From the NCBI GenBank assembly GCA_024305745.1, contig JAHRBS010000013.1:2790001-2854000 (forward strand): a stretch of DNA of 64,000 bases. The letters run 5' to 3'. The notes beneath the pieces are model-generated. The model had not been told where the DNA came from. It searched no databases and was given only the letters and a program-made list of their open reading frames with translations. The DNA is from Polyporus tsugae. Lineage: Eukaryota; Basidiomycota; Agaricomycetes; Polyporales; Polyporaceae. Shown here piece by piece: positions 55,278 through 64,000 of this stretch (the first letter of the stretch is position 1; every line of letters begins with the position of its first letter). A program made the translations under genes and the position numbers.

Positions 55278-56233
55278 GCCATGCTGAAAACCTCTGTGGG
55301 CTCTGTAACCTCTGTGGCAGAGGTCACAGAGGTTTTCACTTTTACTGATGCCCTGGGACAGATGGAAGCCTTGAATGAGGATGGGACTGTTGACATCCCT
55401 ATGACATATACACCTGTTGATCCGAATCCGATGCGTAGGTCGATTGAAATCGGTCCACCGTGACTGCAATCCTGAACTTGAAAGCCTCTTCGAAAGTGTC
55501 CTCACATCGGAAGCGTCCTCACATCGCCATGTAAAAATACATATGCCCCTAAGTCTCCTCGCAGTCACGTTGACTCACTCTGGGCTTGTGTTACACACGA
55601 CGGTATCGAACCATGATTATCCCGTCGCGGGACTCATCGGCCACACCAGCTCGTGCATATTATACATTCGGTTTCAACGATCTGGAATTCACGAACTTCG
55701 CTTCGAGCTATCCATACAGTACAGTAGTTGGTTACACTCGCGTAACCACGCGCACATAATTCATACATTCAATAGCCTTTTGTCTGCTCTCTTCTTCCCA
55801 CGGCGAGCCGTACGTACGTGCAAATTCAGAGTGTCCGTGACATGCCGGATACACACAGTCCGAGTCGTGATCTAGTGATATGGGGAGGGGAGAACCGGAG
55901 GTGAAGGGGTGGGGGGCTATAGCGCTAGGCAAGTGGTGGTGGTGGTGCTACTACAAGATAGGTACACAGTGTTCCGATGAATCCAACACAGCGACAGCGA
56001 GAACGGGCGCATACAACAAAACGACATACGTAGAAAAATATGGGGATAGAAATGGAAGTGGAACGATAAGTAAGACGAGACGATTTTTGTGCCTCCCCTC
56101 TGTTGTATCGCCGACGACGACTGGAACTCCAAACTCAACACTATAGAAGAAATGGTCCTCAGATGCAGATGCAAACACAAGAGGAAACAACCTCCTGCAC
56201 ACCCCACGGCCGTCCGACGACACGGGCACACGC
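55278..56233. other. Intergenic with a short inverted repeat
   Basis: A 12-bp inverted repeat (AAAACCTCTGTG at 55287-55298, CACAGAGGTTTT at 55325-55336), with a further AACCTCTGTG copy at 55307-55316, can form a hairpin. No gene is seen; the right part is the 3' flank of the regulator. Confidence 0.4.
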
Positions 56234-59200
56234 TCACTGGAAGCCCCCGCCCGTCCCGACGGCGAACATGGGCAGGTCGATGCTCATCGCACTCGAAGGC
56301 ATGCTCTGCGCAGTCCCGGGCCCGGACCCAGGGTCGGTCGGCGTCGCGCGCGAGTTCGTCGACGCGCCGCCCGTGCCAATGTCGAGATCCCCGGCGAGGG
56401 CCTGGTGGTAGACGCGCTTGATCTCGGCGGCCTGGTCCGCGCACTCCTCGTACGCGTACGCGTACTGCTCGAGACCGTTGATGCAGTTCGTCACCTCGGG
56501 GCGGCCCATGCGCGCGAGGAGCATCCCGGCCTGGATGCAGCTGACGTGCATGACCGCGCAATCCAGCCGCTGTGATTCGCCGGCCGTGGAGTGTATGGCG
56601 AAGGACGGAAAAGGTACGCGCACGAAGGGCAGAAGGGCGGGAGGGGGGAAGAGGAAGGCAGGATCACGCGGGCAGCGTGGTGGTGGGGATATGGGAAGGG
56701 GGAGAGAAGGGGGCAAGGCCAGGAAGCAGGTGGTCAGCGGTGCCGCACGCGCGGGTCCGAGACGGAACTGCCGGGACGTACCAAGTAGCCGTTGGACGCC
56801 AAGACACCGGCCTGCGGTGCACGAACAACACAATCACGCGCGTCAGTGTGCGGAGTCAAAATAGCGTATAAACTTGGGACTGACCAAGCCGGCGATGCGC
56901 AACGCGCCGTGCTGAGCCTCGTTGCCGACCTTGCGCTTCTTCTCCTCGATCTGGGCGTGCTGTGGGAGAAGCGTCTCCGAGGTGCCTGTGCGCGTCACGT
57001 CGTTGACTTCCCGGATGCCAAAGTCTTCAAGCGCGTTGTGGAGGATGATCCACATAATGTGGTAAGTGGCGTCGCTCGCGCCTGCGGCCGTCTGAGTATC
57101 AGCATCTGGCTGCGCTGGGACAAGAAAGCGGGGGATGCTACGTACAGGCCGTCACGGCGCTGACAAAGTCCCACTCCGCCTCAAAGTTGCTGGGAACGCC
57201 AACGTGCTGGAGGTGCTCCTCGCGCCATTCACTCAGCATGCTCATGAACCCATTCAGGACATCCAGTGGAATCCCGTCCGACTCGGTGGCAGGTCGCCAT
57301 AGTTGCCGCGACATCTGCCGCGCAATCCGTGCCAGAGCATGTGCGGCACGGTAGTACCCCTGGTTAACACCAAGCGGGTCTCTGGTGAGCAACAGGAAGA
57401 GCGGATGCGAGCCTTGTCCGTGAGTAGATCTTACCAAGAACTGTATAAGAAGCGGAGAGGGTTTTCAGTACGAGAAGACGATGATGGGCGCAAGGTCTGA
57501 ACGCGCCTCTAGTTGTTCCCTGGGAGACGGCTGCGGTGCATGGGATTCTATAATATCTGGCGGGACTGGACCGACGGTGTAGAAGTCGATGTCGTAGTCA
57601 TCGTCATCTCTGCGCGCAGAGTGTGAGTGAGTGTCTTATGTCATGTTTCGCAACCGAGCTGAAAGAAGGGGCAGGAACGTACAGCATCGGTTTTCGCCGG
57701 TAATACACGCTGCGATAGGCGTCGGCCAGGCATGCCATCCACCATGCGAAGATCATAGTGCCCCGAGCTTCGGGGTCCTCGATGTTCGACATGACGGCCT
57801 TGTGGTTGATCTGACAACGAGACCGTCAGCAACAGATCTACGTCAAGGAACGGTTGGCACACTGACCTGCAAGTCTAGCAGCAACCTTATCGCAGACCCT
57901 AGCCAGAACCCGTGAAAGCCTGAGGACATGTGAGACCGAGCTGTCAAGCGACGAGAAAAACATAACATACCCGCATTGTCTTCCACGCTCTCTGCACAAC
58001 CGGCTCATCATTATAGATAGAATACGGCAACGGCTCGGACCCGCACTCACGACTCTGCAAGGGCTCTATCAAGAGCGCTATGACAACATGGTCCGCGCTG
58101 GGCACTCTGTGCACCTTCATGTCTTCGGCCAGATCTCTTGCGCGATTGATCAGCACCTTGGCGAACGCGCTCTGGCTCCTGTTCTGGTGTCGGTCCGCCA
58201 CGAAGAGTGGGTGCTCGGAAAACTTGGCTCCCCAAGCAATGACCACGGCGACCAAGCTGCCCGGGACATGTCAGTTGACCGATAAAGTTCTCGGGAGTAA
58301 TCGGTGGCGCTCACGCAGGGTGCAGAGGTTTTTGCTGGGGCCCGCTATGCGGGGGACTGTTGCTGTTGCGCCCGCGCTGTCCTGCACCACCCTGCGGTGC
58401 GCTATCATTTGTAGCCTGCGGCTGTGGGCCGGTGGAAAGACTGTAATGCAGCCGTGACCGGAACTGCGCGGGGTTCAAAAGCGGGAGCCGGGTGTGGACA
58501 ATCTGGAAGAAGACCTCCACGAGGTCGAGCGCAAATCTGCGTGTGACGCGTTAGCCCACCTGCTGGCACAGCACGTTGTGAATATGTAGGTGATCATCGA
58601 GGCGGAGATCCGACCGATTTCGTCGGTCGTAATCTCACCGCCCCGCGCGTGCTGGGGACGAGGAGTTAAAGAACGTACTCTGTACGGAAGTTGTCCTCTG
58701 CCAGGCGGTACCCTAGGGGCCCCCATTGGTTGTACGCAGCCGCACTCTGTGCGGGAGGCCTGGAGCCATCGAGGTGGGCGCTTTGTGGTAAAGTTTTGGG
58801 GAGATCAGAACGATAGAAGACGGATGACAGGGAACCCGGCGTAAGCACCAACCTTGCTGGTTCCGGCGGCGAGAATATGTATGCCAGCAGGTCGCGTGTC
58901 TCCATATCTTGTGTAATAGGGTGAGCCCGAGGGAACGGGCCGGCGTGCATGGGCAATTGACTTCCCGGTGGTTGATACGGATGGGAGGTCCCTGAAACCA
59001 TGTGTTCTACGGGACCGCTGATTAACCGGTCATTGGATCAGCAGCGCGTTCCAACTTGGACAGGACACCCGGGAAATCGCGTATAGACGGCGTGACGGGT
59101 ACATCTCCGGTAGTTCGAGGTGCATTGTTCCCAAGCTGCGATGCGTAACAGTTGCCGTGTTGGGCGGTTTAAATTTCCTGTTTCCGAAACGCGTCGAAAC

Positions 59201-60009
59201 AGAGAGAAGTAGGACCGCAGCAAACCTTCATGCGCGATGGGGCCGAGACCAGCCTCGGGAAAGGAAGGGGGATACGGAAGAGGAAGGGAACTTACAGACG
59301 AGAGCTTGACGGTTGCCCGCTGCCGTAAGGTGAGTAAGGGCCCTATCCTGATCAGTAAGAACACGCCCACCTTCCACTGCTGGTGGACAGCGTCCGTGGC
59401 CTCTTGGCGGTCGCAGCATTGCGTTTCTTCTCAGAGGTTGCTTGCTGAATGAAATGGCTTGATACGGATGCATGAGGTGGATTCACACAGAGGCACGATC
59501 GGCGTGGGACGTACGTGCAGGGATAGTTCTTGGACAGACAGTGCTATCGCGAGGGACGCAGTCAGTTGCATGTCTCGAGGGAGGGACAGATAGGGTAGGG
59601 GCTGGCATTACCTGACACTGTGCATTGCATTGGGATGAGCGGGATGCAGGAAGATGGCAGAGGCGATGGGCGTACCTTGTCCTGGCCTGGTAGCTGATTG
59701 CACTTCACCTTCCGGGCTCTGTCAAAGTAGCGCGTCGGTCCACAAATAGGCGCACCACGGAACACGGTGGACGCACCTGCAGGCGTCGCAAGCAGTGTTC
59801 TGTTTTCTCGGAGGCGGAAGGGTCTTGGCGAGCTCATGAATCTGGTTCTGCATGGAGGGGGAGGAAAAATTGAAGGCTGGTGGGGGGGGGGGGGGGGGGG
59901 GATCGACAGGGTTCAATGAGTTGCGTCTATGAACGGGCCGCGGAGACAAGGCGGAGAACGTACACTGAGAGGAAGAGCCTGAGCCCTCCTGAGGATCTTG
60001 GCGGTCCAT
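56234..60009 (-). CDS. Zn2Cys6 fungal transcription factor
   Basis: About 12 or more exons from ATG 60009 (MDRQDPQEGSGSS) to stop 56234. The N-terminal part has a poly-Pro run from a 20-bp G tract. The zinc cluster is built from four exons: TACDACR, then ARKVKCNQLPGQDK, then a 6-nt exon encoding Cys-Gln (59612-59617), then HCLSKNYPCT. Together the six cysteines have the spacing C-x2-C-x6-C-x8-C-x2-C-x6-C. A basic linker (EKKRNAATAKRPRTLS) follows. The middle-homology region (FFQIVHTRLPLLNPAQFR, ALVAVVIAWGAKFSEHP, AWWMACLADAYRSVYYRRKP) and a helical C-terminus are typical of PF04082-type factors. Targets are unknown. Diverges from TOM22. Confidence 0.88.
59612..59617 (-). other. 6-nt microexon encoding Cys-Gln of the zinc cluster
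   Basis: TGTCAG on the minus strand, preceded by acceptor AG (59618-59619) and followed by donor GTAATG (59611-59606). Flanking introns are 58 and 68 nt. The exon is phase 0 on both sides and supplies the fourth cysteine. Confidence 0.7.
59882..59901. repeat. G20 homopolymer within the regulator's first exon
   Basis: Twenty consecutive G on the plus strand, read as Pro codons on the minus strand. Confidence 0.85.
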
Positions 60010-60376
60010 GGACGGGGCAGATGGGGGGAGGAGGAGAGGACGTCGGGGGACGAGCAAGGGCTCTGTTTACTGGAATGAGACGAGACTCGGAGTCGCAGCC
60101 TGACACCAATTCCCTCCGTCTTCTTACATACGCGCCCTCCAAGCGCCCATGAGCGCAGCCACCTTCGGCACCGAGCCATCCCCCTCCGGTCACTCCCCGT
60201 CACTCCCCCCTTTTCCCACCGGGTCACAGAGCGTCACGCCAATTTTCGGGTGACCAGTGACGGCCATTGGCGCTGGTGCACCTCGCAGCTGCCACCGTCA
60301 CCGACATTGACAACACTCGCCCGCGCCAGGACCAACTCCTCCCCTCCCGCCCAAAAGTCTACACGTCGCGAGCACC
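60010..60376. promoter_or_regulatory. Divergent promoter of the regulator and TOM22, with GTGAC cluster
   Basis: A 367-bp interval. Six GTCAC/GTGAC pentamers lie in 60189-60261 (starts at 60189, 60199, 60223, 60233, 60250, 60257). A CCATTGGC (CCAAT-type) box follows at about 60264. Confidence 0.45.
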
Positions 60377-60915
60377 ATGGTCAAGGTTGAAATCGTCGAA
60401 GAGAAGGAGCAGGACTCCCGCTCCCCCTACTCCTCCCCCGCCTCGTCGCGCACGTCCTCGTCCGTCTCCCTATCCTCCGTCGGCTCAGAAGTCGACGGCG
60501 AGGAGTCCTTCTACGAGCGCATCGTCGCCCTCGCCGACATCATCCCCCCCACCACGCGCCAGAGCATCTCGTCCAAGTTTGGCCGCACCACCAGCGCGAT
60601 AAAGACGACCGGAAAGATCGTGGGCAACCTCGTCTGGATCGTCACCACCTCCGCACTCCTTATCGGCCTGCCCCTCGCGCTCGTGCTCGAGGACGAGGCC
60701 AAGGTCGTCCAGCAGGAGAAGGAGATGCTCGCCCAGCAGCAGGGCGCACAGGTGAGCCCTCACGCGCCACGCGTGTCACCGTCCGCCATCGTTCCGTAAC
60801 AATAATATTAATGCCACCTTCCGCCCTCGCCCAGATGCTCGCGCCCCCTCCTGGTTCTGGCTCGATGTACCCGCAACCAGGCCAGCCCCAAACCCCACCC
60901 AAGTCGCCCCTCTGA
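60377..60915 (+). CDS. TOM22: TOM22, mitochondrial outer-membrane import receptor
   Basis: Two exons, 60377-60751 and 60835-60915 (151 aa). The acidic cytosolic N-terminus (MVKVEIVEEKEQDS, GSEVDGEESFYERI) binds presequences. The conserved core is LADIIPPTTRQSISSKFGR. One outer-membrane helix (NLVWIVTTSALLIGLPLALV) and a short intermembrane-space tail (Gln/Pro-rich) follow. Tom22 links the receptors Tom20/70 to the Tom40 pore. Length and order match the family. Confidence 0.93.
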
Positions 60916-61700
60916 TTGAGCCTGCACACGCCCTTCCCGTTCGCGTCGCATGCATCGTATTCCTGGCCCCCGTGTACTATATAATAGAGCCCCTTATTGC
61001 CACATGTCACTGCACCCCTCCATCCATGATCTTCCGGCCTGGACGCGCCGACTGCAGTCACGCCTACGCGCTCCGAGGACGCGGCCTCCCGCTGCCGTAC
61101 GTCGCTGCATTTATCGACAGCCTGGCCGTGACTGCATCAGACCACTTGTTCCCTTCGAGGCAGGACGTCTCCGACTCGTCGAAACTTGCGGTGCATTCAG
61201 TCAGATGCAGAGCAAGGCCTCCCCGAAGTCTCCGAAGCCTTCCGTCCAATCAGACGTCTGCCGGTGGCAGATAAACATAGACATAGTCATTGAATACTAA
61301 GTAGGTGCTATCTGTCAGCAGCGTTGGACCGCAGTGCATCAACGAAATCGAAATCCGAAGCACCTCCGACGCCATCTCGGAACAGTCACGACGACTCATC
61401 AGAGAGGATCTAAGTATGCAGCTGTATTGCGTTGACAGACCGGAACTGCTATCTACCCAAGTGATCTCATGGCTGCAACTCGAACTTGGACCACGTATGC
61501 ACGCGGCGCCGTCAGCGGCATGACTCAAAAAGTGGGCCGACGGGATTGACTCACCGAGGAAGATTCCCGGGAGGCAGGGAAAACGACCGGCCGCGCGAAG
61601 TTGTCCCTGCGAACGCACCGACGTTAGTTTATCTGTCCACGCTCCAACACGCCCTCCCCACACTGCAGTCGGCTCAGTGTCCCACCCCTTTTCCCCTTGT
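60916..61700. other. Intergenic, no gene seen
   Basis: About 0.8 kb between two converging genes. No supported feature. Confidence 0.4.
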
Positions 61701-63345
61701 CTACTTATGTGTGGATTCGACACAGAGACTGCCAGTGTACACACAGCCTGTCAAGTGTACGCACAAGACATGATGCGTGCGGAGATACGGGTGCAGAGCC
61801 GCGCAGAGAGAAAGAACCCGAGAAGGATAAGGAAGGATAAGGGGAGAACACGCACGCAGATCGGTATCTCCTCAGGTAGGTGATAGCGTGCTCCTCAATC
61901 TCATCCGGCACCACGCCGAACGCCTCCCAGTCACCGGGAACGTCCACATCGTTGATGTACCGCCGGACGACCTCGTCGGGACTCAGCAACGGCCACCACA
62001 CGTTCTGCGCGAGCTTAGAGAGAGCCAGGGCGACCGACTTGGGCACAACGGGTGCGCGCGACGGTGGGTTGTAGGTGATCGTCGAGACAAGCATCAGCAG
62101 GTACTCGTACGTGAGCGTCGACGGGCCCGGAAGGTTGAAGGTGCCGGGAAGGGGCGCCATAGGGAGCGTGTTCGCGAGAGCCTGGGCGACATCGAGAACC
62201 TAGGCGATCGGGCATGTCAAGGTCAGGGAAATCCGTTGCGTCGCGAAACCGGACGCGAAGAAGGGTGCGAAATACTTACGTGCGCGGGGCGGACCTTCGT
62301 CTGCATGTGGTTGAGCTGCCACCAAATCGGCCAGACTGATAAAAATGAAGAACGCCGTCACACCGACACGTCGGGTTGGGGCACAGAGGTGGGGCACTCA
62401 CTCGCCATGTTGTTCAACAACCGGTCCTCGTACCCGAACATGGTCGCGGGGCGGACGATCGTCGCGTCGGGGAACGCCTCCTTCACGAGCTCCTCGCCAG
62501 CCGCCTTCGAGCGATAGAACGCAGACTCGGAGTTGTGCGATGCGTTGAGGTGTGAGACATGGACGAAGCGGCCGACCCCGCTCTGAGCAGCGATAGTCGC
62601 AATAGCCTGAGCACCCTTGGCGTGGACGTCATCGTAGCTGAAGTTCCTGTAAAGCGCACACGCCCCTCGTCAGAACCGAAGCCGCATATATTCAGAAACG
62701 AACGTACTTCGTCTCGTACTCCCGCCCGACAAGGTTGTAGACGATGTCAGAGTGTCTCAGACACTCTTCTATCTGATCAGGTCGGCGGAGGTCCCACTCC
62801 TACAACGCCACCGCCCTTGAGCGACCGTTCACGTCTCTCCCAACGCGCTCACACGCCTAACACCTAGTAAGACGGAGAGAGACGCACCAGCGAAGTGATC
62901 TGTCCGAGATCTCCAGCTACCCTCAAATGCCTCTTCTCGTCCTCGTCGCGGTAAGGAATGACGACCTGCGTGCCCGCCTTCGCTGTTATCCACCCGGACA
63001 ACCGTCAATACGTGTCCCGAGCAACACAGTGGAAAGAAACACAAGGGACATACCGAGCTTCGCCACAAGGTATCTCCCCAAGAAACTCGTGCACCCAAAA
63101 ACGGTCACAGTTTGCCCAGTGGTCGCACTCCGTCCGGGCGGGCCGTACTGGATGGCGGCCTTGCCCGAGGGCAGGACTCTCAGGTCATGGAGGGCTCGCT
63201 GCGGACCCACGAAACGAAACACAACAAAACCGAACTCGGTGAGCTGGGAGGTGTCGACATCAGTGCATGGAAGGGGGGAGGCGGACCTTGTTTTGAGCGA
63301 GTGCGCGCGGCAGGCGCACGCATTTCGAAGAGACGGCCAACATAG
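61701..63345 (-). CDS. Complex I 39-kDa subunit (NDUFA9-like)
   Basis: About seven exons from ATG 63345 (MLAVSSKCVRLPRALAQNK, a basic mitochondrial presequence) down to a stop near 61701. The nucleotide-binding fold is TVFGCTSFLGRYLVAKLG. Further matches are IVYNLVGREYETKNFSYDDV, GRFVHVSHLNAS, FYRSKAAGEELVKEAFPDAT, IVRPATMFGYEDRLLNNMA and PLPGTFNLPGPSTLTYEYLL. It is an atypical short-chain dehydrogenase-like subunit of NADH:ubiquinone oxidoreductase, holding a bound NADPH near the hydrophilic/membrane arm junction. The last exon is uncertain: two acceptors give stops at 61701-61703 or 61705-61707. Confidence 0.93.
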
Positions 63346-63888
63346 CGTGGCCAACGTTGCAGACGGTGAGCAAGGTGTTGCTCGGACGTTCGCTGCTCAG
63401 CCGGGGTTTCCCGAGTGGGGCGTCTATGGTGCTCAGCCAGTGATGTGCGCCCAATTCCCGGCACGATCGAGTCTTTGGACCTCGTCGACGCCCACACTGG
63501 TCTGGGGGGGGGAACACGGCAGGACGCTTCAAGTCAAGTTTTCATTCAAAATAACATCTACTAGCAAATGTCTACCATTGACCATCGTCCACCATAAACC
63601 GCTCAACGGCGAGGGAAAGAAGCCAGGACCGGCGAACGCGAGTAAAGTTGCTAGTAGCCCAGGTTCCGAGTCTATTAAGAACCCGCATTCATGGCCGAAT
63701 GCATATAGGTCGACACGAGGAGTGGTGCCATCTTGTTTCATGGAGCGGTTGAACTATGGACGGTGCAATGTCGCACCGTGGACGTAGACCGTGACGACGG
63801 CGCGAAGTGAATGGATCCAAGAATGTCCGGTCTGCTGCGGTTCGCAACATAGCGGCGAAAAAGGGTACAGGGTTGGGAAACCAATCTC
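63346..63888. other. Intergenic, no gene seen
   Basis: About 0.5 kb upstream of the NDUFA9-like gene and downstream of a partial gene. No feature is supported. Confidence 0.4.
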
Positions 63889-64000
63889 CTACTGGCCGTT
63901 CACCTTGGCTCTTCTGATGAGCCATGTCCACGGCAGGGGCGGGGCCTCCTTCGCGAGAGGTTTGACGGCGGCGGTTTTGGTATCGATCGACGTCGCAGCC
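63889..64000 (-). CDS. C-terminal end of a gene cut by the window edge
   Basis: An open frame enters from the right and ends at TAG 63889. The last residues are AVKPLAKEAPPLPWTWLIRR followed by AKVNGQ. It could be the C-terminus of a gene on the minus strand. No family is recognised from 36 residues. Confidence 0.4.
   Translation of the reverse strand, partial: AATSIDTKTAAVKPLAKEAPPLPWTWLIRRAKVNGQ

Noticed and set aside
1..64000. CRISPR array or prokaryotic operon
   Set aside because: No regularly spaced direct repeats; intron-rich genes and fungal families exclude a prokaryotic source.

Overview
The window is nuclear DNA of a filamentous basidiomycete, most likely an Agaricomycete. Nearly every protein gene is split by introns of about 50-70 bp with GT..AG borders. 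The protein set is fungal: Kre9/Knh-like wall protein, Zn2Cys6 regulator, Ure2-like GST, TOM22, MRP-L20, SAS10. The tandem F-box/LRR proteins, OGFr-domain protein, SYLF protein and a Ty3 chromovirus also fit that group. Placement below class level is a guess.

Layout. 0-11 kb is gene-dense: a GPI-anchored Kre9-like protein, a tRNA-Gly and a U2 snRNA gene pointing apart, ERV46 and VPS45 (two secretory-pathway genes in tandem on the minus strand), a GSKIP-like protein, an OGFr-domain protein, a coiled-coil protein, and a second identical tRNA-Gly. 11.6-13.7 kb holds decayed F-box/LRR and WD40 sequence. 14-26 kb carries an aquaglyceroporin, a SYLF/Ysc84 protein and a head-to-head pair of membrane-anchored pepsin-like proteases. 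27-41.4 kb carries a multi-zinc-finger protein, two tandem F-box/LRR paralogues, an FAD monooxygenase, a Ure2-like glutathione transferase, a small unknown protein and mitochondrial ribosomal protein MRP-L20.

42.3-51.4 kb is an island of mobile DNA. It has two abutting terminal-inverted-repeat elements that share one TA, a 6.4 kb Ty3/Gypsy chromovirus on the minus strand with intact LTRs, a 5-bp target duplication and a broken pol, and a diverged tRNA-like gene with a Glu anticodon. 51.6-64 kb returns to ordinary genes: SAS10/UTP3, a Zn2Cys6 regulator whose zinc cluster is completed by a 6-nt microexon, TOM22, and the complex I 39-kDa (NDUFA9-like) subunit. A truncated gene runs off the right edge.

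The genes do not form one pathway. Housekeeping themes are ER-Golgi-endosome traffic (ERV46, VPS45), the mitochondrion (MRP-L20, TOM22, NDUFA9) and ribosome or spliceosome RNA (SAS10, U2). No CRISPR, biosynthetic cluster or clearly new system was found. The most unusual items are the zinc-cluster microexon, the tRNA-like family with one body and two anticodons, the paired MITEs, and the CpG-transition signature between the two LTRs. Exon borders were read by eye from splice signals and protein continuity; no transcript evidence was available.
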